Of a stretch of 64,000 nt of DNA, positions 40,601 to 55,600 are shown piece after piece. The translations under genes and the position numbers were made by a program. Origin of the DNA: Micrasema longulum (taxonomy: Eukaryota; Arthropoda; Insecta; Trichoptera; Brachycentridae); assembly GCA_022494885.1 (NCBI GenBank), contig JAGVSM010002866.1, positions 50,078-114,077 on the forward strand. Reading direction: 5' to 3'. Numbering within the stretch: position 1 is the stretch's first letter; each line of letters begins with the position of its first letter. Below the pieces are notes generated by a model. The model saw nothing but the letters and a program-made list of their open reading frames with translations. It searched no databases and had not been told where the DNA came from.

Positions 40601-43600
40601 ATGACTCCGAGAACGAACCGTACGATATTCATTCCTAATCACATATGCCACCGACGATATGTTGAAATTTGGATAATTCCAGACCTGCAGCTGTCGTCTC
40701 CCCCGGAGGAGGGGGGCGGCGGCGCGTGCGTGCGCGCGCAGTGCCTGTGGCTGCTGCTGGCGCTGCTGGGCGCCGCGAGCTCCGCGCAGGGCCCCGGCGT
40801 GGCGCGCGTGGCGGCCAGCCTGCTGCGCCACCTGCTGGCGCCGCCGGAGCCGCGGCACCGCGAGCTGCGCATCGTGCGCGGCGTGCTCGACGACTGGGCG
40901 GCCGTGGCGCTCGTCAAGAGTAAGACAAATTTCTAGTAGTTTTTTGTTTCCGGGCAGATATACAGTTATTTACTTAACATTTTGACATTTTTAAGAAGGG
41001 AATATGGAAGTCCAGGCCGTTAAAGGACTTGTAACCTATCATTGGCTCGTTTAAGTGGCCATTTCGCACACTGTGTAGCAATCACTATTCTGCCTATGTT
41101 TGAACATCCACTTTTCCATCTTATTTACCGAAAAAAAAAACACATTTTTCTATGAACATGCATACATAAATGGTATGACAATTGAAAAGTGTTGTTCAGG
41201 CATTGCCTAGAAGGTGGAATAATTCAGCCAGTTGAATCTTACTCACATCAATAAAGGTTTCAGCTCTATACTATCATACTTCAACAAAAGTCAAAAGATG
41301 GAAGAGTTGATGAAATGTGGATGTTTTAAAATAGGCTAGATGGTAAACGTTACACAGTGTGTAAAGTGGCCACTTAAACTAGCCAAAGACTGGTCATAAG
41401 TCCTGTAAATCCCCATACTTCTCAAAAAAGTTTTCCCTCTCCGTTGCAACAAATTTTAACCTTAATAACTGCCAACCAAGTGAAATCCAGCCTTGTCTAC
41501 AAACATTTGGTCATACTCAAAATATTGAAATTCTAGCAACCTAAAAATGATTTTTATTAAGTATGCGATATTATTATAGTTACTGATATGAAAGTCGACC
41601 TCTTGGTGTAGTGATCAGCGTGTATGCGTACCACGAAATCAGTCTCCGGTTCGATTCCCGGCATGGTTGACACGAAATATTGATTTAAAATGGTGCTTTT
41701 ACATTTGAATATATCATAGTCCCTGGACTGGCACCTGAATTGTAAGACTGATAATTTTACCTTCATTGTACCAATGCAGTATGCATTACTAGGTGCGAAA
41801 ATGAGAATGGTGATGATGAGGAAATTTGTCTTCCCATTTTCACCGGGATCGATGGATCGTTTGCTGTTATCAGATATGGCTGTGAGTGAGGACATGCGCC
41901 GGGCCCTGTGTTCCCCGGCCTGGGTCAAGCTGTGTCTGTCCATACTGGAGGCCACGGATGAAACCCTCACACAGGACTCGGTATATATGCAGGTTTGTCC
42001 CTCTCGTCTCTACTAAATTCCGAGTGTTTCCCTCATTTACTTACCTACATTTAAAGATTTAAAATGGGAATGCCACATATTAAACGTAATGAAAAAATCC
42101 AATTCAATTATCTATTTTTAAAAAAAAGCCTTCTCATATATAACACCGAATATGCCACTAAAAATATACAAAACCTCTATCAGACCTACTCTCCAATAAG
42201 GGTTTCAGATATAGAATCCCTATTTTGTTAAGGATATAAACTTGTTGGAGAGAGTCCAGAGATAAACTTATTCCTTAAACTTCTGGATCGTAAATCTCTT
42301 ACATATTTTGACTCGTACGAAGACTCTTCCTTTCATAGTTTAACTTCCCTTACTAAACGTAGAAGCATTTCTGATCTGTCTTTCCTCTTCAAAATTTTAA
42401 ACAATTGTATCGATAGTCCATATCTCTCGGAGCGTATTTCAATCAATTGTCCCGTAAAGTCAACACGACAAGTTCATTTTTTTTATAATTTATTGCCCTA
42501 AAAAAATTATGTTCAATACTCGTTTATTTATTGTAGCTGCTCCAAATTTAATTTACTTTGTCCCCATTTAGATATTTTTAATACAAAACATTTGTCAGTG
42601 TGTAATAAGTTTATGTTCCTTTAATTATGTTTATTTTATTATGATATCAAAATTTTGAATTGTTCAACTATATGTATTATGTAACTTAGTAGACATTATA
42701 ATAATAAATATGTACATCTCCCCCCCCTCCTTATCCTCTCTTCAAGCATTTTTGTCCTTATTCCGCCCAATTTACAGTAACTTTATGTTCTTAAAATTAA
42801 TATTTAAAAAATCTTTGATTATTGAGTACATGAAAATAACATTTTGATATGTATAAATTGTATGTATTTATTTGATATATAATATATTTTCTTTACTAAC
42901 TTTGTATACTATGTGGAAATCTGTTATTAGTTCTGAGTTTATACACTATATCTGTTTGTTTACTAAAAATATGTATGTAGAACTGTTGATTTCCCTAATA
43001 AATAAAAATAAAAATAAAATAAAATATTATTTTATTTTATTTATTTCGAATACAAACAGATGTACAGGTTAAATGACAAAACAAGGAGATAGTGGAAAGG
43101 AAAAGAAGGAAATTGATAAGGAGCGGTAAAGGATGATTGAAGGAAAGTGAGAGTGGAAAATTGCATTTGATTTAATGATTAAATGAATTATGAATGAAGA
43201 GCATGAATCAAGCCTATTGATTCTCTTCTGTACATATTGTATGGAGTGTTAAATATATCAAGACTATTAAATTTTTTGTTAAATGTTTCACATATACGAG
43301 GGATCGTAGAATGTTTCCGATGATTAGTTTTAAATTTACGAATATAGATACTCGTATTATGAAAAACCTTCTTAAGAGCTCTTTTTTCTCTTTTTTTCTC
43401 GTGTCTTATAAAATATATTATTTTTCTCTTTACTGTGTAACATGTTCTCTTAATTATATTTGTGAAAAACTTTAACTGGATGGATGTAGTATTTTGTATT
43501 CTCATATAACAACTGTTGTTTGTCCTTAATAAATAAAATAAAATAAGCTACAAAATTGTCGCCGAGCCTAAAATGTCTCCCATATTATTATTAATAATGC

Positions 43601-46600
43601 ACTAGCAGCTATTCAACTGAGTTGTGTGCTGATTGAACATTTAAATTGATGTGTGCATCTAGTTAACATTAACTGAACTAGCACCAATCACTTTCTCGGG
43701 AAAGCCATTCCATTTCTCCACGACTCGGTTTGTCAGGAAGTTCTTCCCGGGGTTGGATGAGATGACCTTTGAGATGGCGGTTTTCATTCACAGTGAACAT
43801 TGATTTCAACTTGGGTACATTATATTGCTCAGTGAAGTCACCGCTGCCTCCGCTCTTCCAGTGAACTTAACCCGAGCTCCCTTAAGCGGTCCTCGTATGA
43901 TTTATTCCTTAGAGAAACTACCATTTTAGTTGCTCTTCTCTGGACTTTCTCCAACAACTCTATGTCTTTTTTAAAATAGGGACTCCAGATTTGGTAGGCA
44001 TACTCCAGGAGTGGACGAACATATGTTTTATAAATTTTGAGGAACAAATCTTGGGTGATGTGAGCGAATGTTTTCCTTACTAAGTATAAGAGGGAATTGG
44101 TGCGTTTGACAATTTTTGATAATATGTGTTTCCCATTTAAGATCACAAGTAATCGCAACTCCGAGATCTTTTTGTGACATATGATTACTTTTCTTAAATA
44201 AGTCTGGATTACAGACCAGTCTGGCGACATCATCAGACAGTTCAACATTACCTCCCTTTCTAGTTAACATTAACCGAACTAGCACTGGGCCATTCCATTT
44301 CTCCATGACTCGGTTTGTCAGGAAATTCTTCCCGGGGTTGGATGAGAAGGAGGCAGTGTTTAGTTGCAATGAATGACCTCTGAGATGGCGGTTTTCATTC
44401 ATAGTGAACATTGATTTCAACTTGGGTACATTATATTGCTCAGTGAAGTCATTGCTGCCTCCGCTCTTCCAGTGAACTTAACCCGAGCTCCCTCAAGCGG
44501 TCCTCGTATGATTTATTCCTTAGAGAAACTACCATTTTAGTTGCTCTTCTCTGGGCTTTCTCCGACAACTCTACGTCTTTTTTTAAATATGGATATGTGG
44601 AGAGACTGGAAACTCTCAGTATCACAACGCTGCAGGAACGGCGAGAAAGTGGTGACCCGATAGAGACATACGAGACACTCAACAGTCACTATAGCTGCCC
44701 AAATTTGGATCCCATGTTCGAGCTTAAACAAGATGCTCGTCTTCTAGGCCACAGTCTCAGGCTGGAGAAAACAAGATTCAATATAAATCTACTAAAGCAT
44801 TTCCTGAGCAATAATTGTTGATGGTTGGAATAAACTGCCACAAGAGCTGATCTCAATGGGTTAAAAAATAGACTAGATTTCTTTGGGAAAAGTTAAAGTG
44901 TGCCAACAGCTAACTTTGGTTAAAATAGATTTGAGCATATCAGCTTTATTTAAGCTGCTCGCTGAAAATGAATTTAATATAATAATAATAATAATAAAAC
45001 ATTTTTCTGGTTTTTCTATCTCTCGAAAGGATACTTTGAAGACTGTCTAAATTAAAATCAACTGTGATGAGTTTTTCATCCTCAGGTCCAAGTGTGCGAG
45101 CTCATGCAACGAGTGTTGCCCTCGCACCCTCCCATGGAGGAAGAGAGACAGAAGGAGCTGCTGTCTCGCCTCGTGTCGCTGGTGGGGCGGCGCCTGCTGT
45201 CCCCCGTGCCCCCGGAGGCGGACCCGCTCCCCCCACTCGCAGGTAATGTCATAGAGGTCGAGAAGGTGGATAGATCGTTTGGAAGAGGATTGGAGCCGAA
45301 AGCCAATGTAGAGCGCAATTCTTTCTAAGTTTTATAGCATCGAGAAGAAAAGCTCTGCATCATGAGGGTCGGCAATCTTGACTGATTCGGTCATATGTAA
45401 TAAAAGTGTACCTACAATATTTGTGTACAAATGTTTTATTTTTTAAAAGAAAACGCTAATTATAATGTATACATTTTTTTTTTTTTTTTAATTTATTTTT
45501 TTTTATTCCAAAATACAAAAATGTACAAAACATGATTGTATTCCCATGAGTTAGCAAACTTATTCTGGGATAAATACAATTAAAGATTATCAGATAAAAA
45601 TAAAAATACATTTAGTTGAACATAATCAAAACAAAAATGGACATATCTCGGAGATCTTTTTGAAAACAAATTATAATATATTATTTAACATTAACTTACA
45701 TAGGTCAAGGGTTATTGAGAAATAATTTAAGGAAATGATTTTTTAGTGTTATTTGATTTCCATTCGTAGACTGCCAAGAAATTGATTTAAGGTGAATAGG
45801 CAGGAGGTTATATTGAGTAGAGGCAATCTAGAGGAGTGATCTCACTCCGAATTTAGAGGAGTGTACAGTGTACAGGGGGTAAATGTAGACAGTTATGAGA
45901 TCGTGGGCGATGGTTATGTATATCACTGTTGAATGTAAGCGCATAAACTTGAGTTTAATTTATGTTGCAATATTTGTAAAAAAGTGTTGGTTATTTCATA
46001 TTTTATTTTATTTTATTTTATTTATTTCGAATACAAACAGATGTACAGGTTAAATGAATATTTAAAAAAAAAAAATATATAAAATGTATACATAGTAGAG
46101 CCTGCCATCCAATTATATGTATTCACTAAATAATACTGTAATAAAGCGACGACGGCTTGAAGTTTAAACCATATAAATAATAAATATACTATATATTAAA
46201 ATAAGATAAATATGGACAAAACAAGGAGATAGTGGAAAGGAAAAGAAGGAAATTGATAAGGAGTGGTAAAGGATGCTCGAAGAAAAGTGAGAGTGGAAAA
46301 TTGCATTTGATTTAATGATTAAACGAATTATGAATGAAGAGCATGAATCAAGCCCATTAATTCTCTTCTATACATATTGTATGGAGTGTTAAATATATCA
46401 AGACTATTAAATTTTTTGTTAAATGTTTCACATATACGAGGGATTGTAGAATGTTTCCGATGATTAGTTTTAAATTTACGAATATAGAAAATATCAGAGT
46501 CTAGTTGGCCTAAATATGAAGGTAAAATACTAAAAGAATTGTAAAGTGACCACTTAAACCAGCCAATGACAGGTCATAAGCCATGTTAATGCCTAGACTT

Positions 46601-49600
46601 CCATATTCTCTTCTCGAAACTGTTTTCCCTCACTGTTGCAAAAAATTTAGACCGTATGATTACCCAAATATTTTAATTTTGAAGTCAAAAATGGGAATCA
46701 AGTTGGGATAGAGTGGGGTTTGAACCTCGGACCTCTGATTCGTGAGTCCGCAACACTAGCCACAGAATCACAACTTGATTCAAATGGATTGATAATTAAT
46801 AACGAGCACCCGACTGATTTTGGGACGGTCCAAATGGGAGATTTCCGAGTGATACGGAGGCACCCCGAAAAGCCTAGATTTCTTAGATTTCCTGCTGAGA
46901 TGTCTCAATCTGAAGGGACGAATTTGTCCGCAGTGGCCGAGGGCACAGACGGCAGCGGCGGCGTGGACAACCGCGCGCACGCGCTGCTCACGGCGCCGGG
47001 CTCGGGCGCGCTGGGCGCGGCGGGCGTGCGCGCCTGCTGCGGCGGCTGCTGGCCGCGCGCCCTGGGCGCCGGCGCTGGCGCGCCTGCTGGCCGACTGCCT
47101 GCACCGCGCCGCCAAGCAGGTACGAGCTAGAGTAGAGACGGGCGAGCTTTTGAGACCGTTACCCATAAAGCGGGTTATACATTCAAAATATAATATATTA
47201 CTTTGCCAAAAGATCCCTTTAGAGACGGTGCTGTAATGTCATATTACATTTAGCAAAATACGACATTATTCATCATCATCATTATCTTTCCGAACCTAAT
47301 GGTTCATAGGGCACTGTGTTGATATGAAAGTAGTTAAATACACAGGAATGTGTATTTCACTACGCACTTCTTTCGATTGTTGCGCGGTATTATTGACAAC
47401 CCTGGAGTTATGCGGAGCATTAGCTTTTATGTTCCGGATAATTACCTTAGACAGCGTCAGCATAGACTGTTTCACATTCCAATATACAGGATCAACCTGT
47501 CAATGGTTATGCCTGTTGGAAGGGCTATCCCTATGTTGAACAATATTACTTTGGACATTGACTTCGCCTCTCTGGGGGAGTTTTTCGTTACGAGATTCTC
47601 TTACTTTTTGAACATATTATTCTCTGGATATTATGTATATTTATGTGTTATTTTTAAACATACCTAATTTGATCTTATTATTTTAATTATTTCTATATGT
47701 ATAAATTAAGATATTCCATTTTGTAATGTACATATATATGAATAAATAAAATTGAAAAAAAATAAATTGTTACACCAATCGCAGCGTATTTTGATCATTT
47801 TTGTTTCATGAAGGTAAGACGGACAGTCTTACGCTTCAGGTACCAGTCCAAGAACTATAAAATATTCTAGTGTGAATCGAACCCGAGACCTCTTGCATGG
47901 TAGGCAAACGCGTTGACCATTACTCCACGGGCCCGACAGTTAAGTTAATTGCAGGATATTTTGAAATACATACATAACGTTAGCTTATTAAAGCAAAATA
48001 CAATTTCAAATGTTCCGGAGCAGTTATGGAAATGATGAGAAAGATCAGCCTAATCCGTAACAATGTAAGAAGTTGAATACGTGGTTTATAGATGACATCT
48101 TCAGAGTGGCAGCGCTACACGGCCGGAGAGGGCGACGCCCCCACGCCTGCTACGCCCCCCTCGTCGCCCTGCCGCCCCGCAGCCCCAGAGCCCGTGCAGA
48201 GGGATGCCCCCACTGACGACCTGTGCCTGATTGGTAATATTCTTTACCTACTTTCACTCCGCGGGACTGGTTTGTATAATAATTCAAAATGCAATTTGAG
48301 AATACAGTAGAGAGTCCTTTAAAATTGTTGCCAGTTTAAAAAAATCAGTTTCGGTGTTAAAAATAAATTGAAAACCAGAAGTCTATGGGACTGCCTGGCC
48401 GCTTAACAAAACAGTTGAATAACCTCCCAGGCTACCATGAATCATTCAGACAGTCTGTCAGTTTAGAAAAAGGGAAGTCCATACATGTGTACCCAGGGAT
48501 GCTAGAGGTTATTATTGCGATTATTTTCATGTCCAGGTGGCGCCCTCGCCGCGATGGGAGGGGCGGAGCACAGGCCGCACACGGGGCAGCAGGTCACAGA
48601 GGGGGGCAAGGCCGCCACAGTGCTCCGCGTGGCCGCCCCCCGCCTGCTGCTGCAGCACCACGGCGCCGACACTCCCGTCAAGGTATGACATGTGACACAT
48701 AATTTCATTTCATCTGCTTCCGGGTTATTTACATTATGAGGACACGCGTCCCAGTCAATAGAGCATCAGTACAACAAAATATTATTCAAAAATAAATACG
48801 AGATATATCCAGAAATGATGATGATCTCTGAGCCCGGGTGCATAAAGAATACAGTTCTACGTGTGAAATAGAACCAGAACCCTGGACGGGTGTTTTCGAC
48901 TCGATGGCTGCTCTCGGGTAAAAATCCTGAATACGAAAATCAATTGAAGGTAGGTCCACCTTGTTGTAAAGTATTTGGTACATTCGCTTATCTACCTAAA
49001 TTATTACCAATAATCTATAAATTTAACTCAAACTACAATTAATAATTTTGCAATGTATGTAGGTATATTTCTGGGGCAAATCGTCCAAATAAGTGATTCG
49101 CCCCTGCATTGCAATGCTATGCATCGCATCGAGAATTGCCGATTATTCTGACTTTGACACTCCAACTCTTAAGAATCGGCTGGACTTGATAGCGCCATCC
49201 CTTTTTATTCCTCGTCTTCTATATTTTAAGTTAACTGATGAGATTGTTATCACCAGGTGGAGATTGACAATGTGCAGCCCGCGGAAGATCAGTTTGATGT
49301 GTGGCAGCTGTCCGGAGCAGAACAGGAACTCCAGGGCTGGGCCACCATCCTAACCAGACCCCTCCCCATCTTGGCTCGCACTGACCATACGCTTGGTGAG
49401 TGCCACAGATTCATATTTTTTGTTAATCTTAAATTATCGTTCGATCCGGAAAGGTTGATGTAGAGATACTAGTTTATTGTAAAGAATACGTCTTGTATCT
49501 GGGAAGGTCTGAATCTGAGTGCCTTGAGATAATTTACTTTGAGCCTAGCTGCCGATCGCCACGTTACAGGTGGCTCCGCCCGTTCTCACGGCCGATAATC

Positions 49601-52600
49601 TGTTGCAGGACTCGACATCCCCACCCTTCGCTGCCAGCAGCTGGAGCTCCTCAGCCTGCGAGCCTCCGCTTCCCTACTCGGAAACCAGGAGAGGCTGCGC
49701 GCCGTTCTGTCCCTCCCGGAACCCGCCTCTAACGGTCAGTTTCTCGTCCTATTCTCCATAGCCCTTCACGCCTGAATTAAATCTCGTGGATACAAACAAT
49801 ATTTTTTACGCTTTATGTACTCGGGGCATTATTATGCGTTGAATTATTTTAAAAAAAATAGCTTTTGATTCTTTTGAAACTTTCTATTACAACGCTGCAG
49901 GAATGACGAGAAAGGGGTGACTTGATAGAGACATGAGGATTGTTGAGTGTGGACTGTATATTTTGGCTTGCTTGAATCAAAATGCTGTCTTTCTGTTTGG
50001 AAATCTTGATGTTTATTGCATATAATATTACGACTAAATACAAATTTTATTATTATGTGTAGATGGTTATTAAACATTGTTTATTTATTTTGTTCATTAA
50101 CGCCCAAAAGGCATTTACAAAAAATAAAAATAAAATACATGCTAACATACTAAATAATAAACACAGAATATACAGAAAAAATATGTGAAATTAGTTAGAA
50201 AGGATATAATAAAAAGTTTTACAAAGTAAAAAAAAAAACAATAATAACAAAGGTATGCAAGAAAAAACAGTGAGCATATAAACAAAAAATGCAAAGATAT
50301 AAGCTTATGAAATAAATTCTGTAAAGCAAACACAGTAAATAAAGTGTTACGGTAAGCAAGAAAGACAAATTTAAGTTAAATTAATAAACAAGCAAGCATA
50401 TATTATCGCGAAAAAAGAAGAAATAAAAATATGTATCTATGAAATGCGTATTTGCCAATACTACAATGCAATTTGATATAATAGTAAAAAATAAAAAACA
50501 AGTATAAGGCAGTAAAAATAAACAAGTAAGTATTTTTTAAATTTATGGAATTGAATTGTCAATGTTAGTTTGACGAGCAGCTACAAATAAACTTGATATT
50601 GTTAAAATTAATAAATTCAAGTATTTTTGGTATGTCAAAAAGAGAGTTTACAATTTATATATAAATTGCGGTGTGATCACAGCAGATAGCGAGAGGATGA
50701 AAGGCGAGTTTCTGGCGCCTCCAAACAAAAAACCAACCGGCTAAGGGAAGGTAACCCCGACAGAAAAATTCACCAGAGAAGGCAACGGGAAACCACTCTG
50801 GTCGTCTTTTCGCAGGAATCACTATGGCGAGTACATCCAATACCAGTTGTCCTGGCCTCGGGACAGCGCAGGACCGAGAAGATTTCTTGTAAATACATAT
50901 ATAAGATTTCTCTTGCACTAAAATAGATTTAAGCATATCAGCTTTAAGATGCTCGCTTAAAACTGAACAGTGACATTAATGAAATAGTTTGTTGCCTTAT
51001 TCGTCGTTCTGATTTTAGGTTCGGCCAGCCGGGGGCTCGTAGTGCGGCGCCTGCTGTGGCTGGCCACCCGGCCCTCTCCCCTGCGCAGCGCCCACCAGCT
51101 GCCCGTAATACGCCACGCCCTCCACACGCTCGCCGAGCACCTCGCCATGCAGAGCGGTACGCTATCATCAATCTTTCCATAATCGACAATTATTAAACAA
51201 AATAATCTTGGAATCAGGGAAAAATACTCACATTTATCCCCCCGCAAGGGTGGTAGGCAGAGAGGATAAAATGCCACATCACTCTATCTTTGCATACAGA
51301 TCTCGCTTTATGCACACGCGCTGATTATTCCATCCTTTAACATGTCCATCTTCAAGTATTTGTTGGATTTGGTCATGCCATGTCTTTCTCGGTCTTCTCC
51401 TCTATTTCTGCATCCATCAACATTCGCATCGTAAATATTTTTAGCCGTTCTTTCGCAGTCTATTCGCTCTACATGTCCGAACCAGCGCAGAGCTCCTTTC
51501 TTGATTTTGTTGATAATTCTTATCTTAGCCTTACATAATGTACGGATCTCAACATTTGTGCATCTATCGCACATAGTTTTATCACACATAATTGCATTAA
51601 TTTGTATTAGGGTTCAGTGGCAAATAATGTAAAGATAACGCAAATCCGCAAACCAGTTATTGAAGGGTCCATCAGCTTCTGGCCAGTGGCGCTATCATGA
51701 CTAGTAGAATAGAATTACTCGATAAAAAAACACTTCGATCATTGGTAAAATATTGGTAATTTTAAATAGTGATATCTCAATTTAATAATAATCTTGAATT
51801 TGAAAAAATTCTACCTCATCTCTGTAGGGATATAAATAAAAATATATACCAACTCCCCCTTGGGAGAAATCCAGATTTGTGTATGTACAAAATACACGTA
51901 CCAAAATAATGTTGTGTAATAAGATCTGGTCAAAATATAAGTAAAAATAAATTGCAGAGTCATCTGCAGGCGATTACTAGTACTTAATTTAACTCGGAAG
52001 AGTCTTAACTACATAAAATGTAAAATAAAGTAATCTGCTAATTAAAATACTTAACTTCAATATCAATACATAGATGGCGCTCCAACTCGCTTGTGAATGG
52101 TTTCTCATTTAATAACATATATACAAAAATCAAAAATGTTACCTGTGTGGATATTCGCTAATAAGCGGAATGGGGAATGTTGTAGTACTTAAAGTGGCCA
52201 CTTAACCCAGCCAATGACAGGTCATAAGCCCTGTAAACGCTCGAATATCCATAATCTTGAATTTGAAAAAATTCTACCTCATCTCTGTAGGGATATAAAT
52301 AAAAATATCTCAATTTCTTTACATGCCTGATAATGATCACTTATGCAAGCGCTTTTTCCTCTAATAGTTGTTTGTTCTGTGTAGAGCTGTCGGACCAAGA
52401 GTCGGAACAGGAACAAGAGCAGGACATGACGGAGGACATTCAGGAGGTCATCGAGGCCACCACTCCTCTGGGGGACGTCCCCGCCGCCACTATACAAGGT
52501 CAGTTATTATGGAAATAGAAGACGAATGTATGCAAATCTGTATAATCAAGAACTTGATAAAAGAAGAACAACAATATAAATTGTATTTGTGGGGGTCATA

Positions 52601-55600
52601 GTCCATTTATCGATGACACACGCACATGCAATGATTTCACCTGAAAAATAAATCTATATTGAATATAATAATTTTATATTGAATACAATACAACATATTG
52701 TACATAAAATGTCTGTCTATGTAAAATTTTAGTCCTGCAGTTCATTCACGCCATGGAGACATGAAAAACAAAGTCGTGTTGCTGTCAATTTTTAATATCT
52801 GTGGAACCAATTCTAATAAACATATCCAGTGGTGGTATTCTGAATCTTTCCCTATAGAGTGGTTAGTTTGGGGATCCTTATTTTTTGCATGCACCGAAAC
52901 TTTGCTTCATTTATGGCCACACTGATGATTAAACGTCAAACAAATACGAACAAGTGAAGCTAAATATAAAAATTCGTTGCGATCCCAAAACACTTAATTA
53001 GGTTCAATTCAAAAAGTTGATATCCACCAAAATAGGGATTCCATATCTGAGACCCGTATTCGAGCGTTGGTCTGATACAGGTATTGTATAGTATAGTAGA
53101 TAAGATTATTTGCTCGGACTTTGAATAAGTTGTTACTGGTTTTCAGCTCTTCTGGACGTGGAAGACGACGGGCAGCCTCTGCCGGCGCCTCTGGTTCGGC
53201 TGCTGATTGAGATGGGCTTCCCGCGGAAGGATGTGGAAACCAGCATAAAGGCCCTCGGTAAGTTTCACCCAATGGTTTTTTCATGTTTTCAGCAGTTAGA
53301 TTTGAAATATTATCATCTTTGAATTAAATTATGGTTAATTAAAGCCATTCCCCATAAATATTCCATTTTCCCCTTTTTAAATCCCTTATTTTTTTAATGT
53401 GTAGTGACTACACAGCACCGTAACGCACGGGTATATTTAGGACAGTAAGGTAAAGGTTAAAAAGGCTTCTGTGGTAAAAAGTAGCCACTTCAAAGCGATT
53501 ATAACCTCAAATAAATCCCAATTAAAGCAAAAATGCTCAACAATGTTTGTTGAATTAACTACCTGGTAAAAGAAAAAGTATAAAAATTGGAAAGTTGTTT
53601 TCAGGCGTTGCCTAGTAAGTGATTTGGTTCAGCCGGATGAATCTCACCCACGTGATAAAGGTTTCAGCTCTTTTACTTCACAAAAGTCAACAGGTGGAAG
53701 AGTTGAGAAAATGTGGATGTTCAAACATGGGTACACAGTGTGTAAAGTGGCCACTTAAACCAGCCAATGACAGGTCATAAGACCTGTAAATGCCTTGAAC
53801 ATTGTTGAAGTTACATTGCATTTGGTGTACCGGTACAGCGTCCTATGCATCCGGTGCAGATGGAGGAATGATGATTGTAAGGTCAGCTCCGGGTAAACTT
53901 CCTCATCACTAGTTTTGATTGTATTAACTATTGTACTAAAATATTTTAGTCTTTAGTTTAAGCCTGAAGTATTGTTGCCAGATTGCGACCCCCACCTGCA
54001 GACCGACCACACCACGGTAGTGCGGGTGGTGAGCTGGCTCCTGGAGCACCCGTGCGAGGACATGGTCAGTGATAATGACTCCGACGCTCCTCCCGACCTT
54101 GCGGTAAGTGCTCACTCTAATTCATCACTAACCTGCGGAACTTCAGTTAGATTTACAAGGAGATTGACTGCGTATTTATGTTTAATTAACTAAATGGCTT
54201 AATTGAACGAGTGGCATTATTAGGATATTAGAAGCAAATTTAGAAATCTCCACCAAAAACAGAAAATGAATTATTGATGCCAAAATAAACTATACATAAC
54301 AACCTACCTACCTCAACAAAAGCGTAATTCAAAACTGTCTCTAAATCTTGCAAAAACAGATTTCAATTATACTACTTGACACCGCAAACTTAGCATCTCC
54401 ATTGAGTTGTATCGAGTGCAATATCTCGTTCTTCAACTGCCCCTGAAGCGTAAGACTGATTATCTCACCCGTAGGTGTTTATCTGTAGAGCTACTCACCA
54501 TCTGTTCTCTCTGTGCAGGTTGCCAACCAGCTGAAGAGGCGCTCCGACTTCCCGAGCGACGATGAGTACGCCCGTTACGTGTCGGAGAAGGCGCGGCCGG
54601 GCCAGCCCGTGCGCTGCTGCAAGGCCTACGAGGAGGTCCGCCTGGGGGACTTGGGGAGGATCGTCCGAGTGGACAGGGAGGGACTGCACGATCTCAATCT
54701 GCAGGTAATCGTCGTCACTTCGTCGCGTGAGGCCGTCGGATCGGCGTGGCCGGGCCGACCAGCGCTCCGCTGCTAGGACTTTAAGAAAACACACCGTAAA
54801 TCCCCTAAATTACGTTTTTTAAGGGACTGGCGAAAATAAATGTTAACGGAGGGAAAATGTAAATAGAGGGTATTGAAAAAAAAAATTAGCAAATTATTTG
54901 TTTTTAAAAAAATTATGGTGATGTTTGAACCATTTTTTAATTGCAACTTTTTAAAATATCGTATTCATAAATAATAAATGTCTGTAAAACACAATAAGCA
55001 TCTTTAAAATTTCAATTAAAACACGAAAATGGCGGCAATAAATGTCCATAAAAAAACTGTTTGTAAAATTACAACCAAAAAACACAAAAATGGCCGGAAA
55101 AAATACTTGTAAAGCAGAAACACACAAATTGTCTTTGAATTACAACTATAAAAATACGAAAATAGCGGCAATCATTTCACCTATTGATTAAACTTACCAA
55201 AAGGTTGGTAAAACGATAGAGACTAACTTCTGACTCTTGAGCTGTCAGTTTTCAGTGGGGATTACAATTTTTTCCGACTAAGAAATTGGTATAACGACTA
55301 GAGACAAACTTCAGATTCATGAGATTTGATGATTTAAAATAAAAAATCAAACTTCTTGAATGAATATTTAATATATCTCTTAACTTTACGTGGTTTTCAT
55401 AGCATAATTTTAAATGAGAGGTTCATCTTTTTTACTACATTAAGACTGCTCCGAACAGCAAAAAATTAATTCTGAGGGCCAAAGCGCCGATAAAATTAGG
55501 TGTCCGAGATCCTTATCAACCGAGGCCCGAAGGGCCGATCAACTGAGGCTCGGAGGGCCGATTATACGATGCCGAATTTCCTAGGATATTTTCATACATT

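Noticed and set aside
41596..41665. Possible tRNA gene upstream of exon 27
   Set aside because: The B-box is good, but it belongs to SINE family A with at least five copies in the window.
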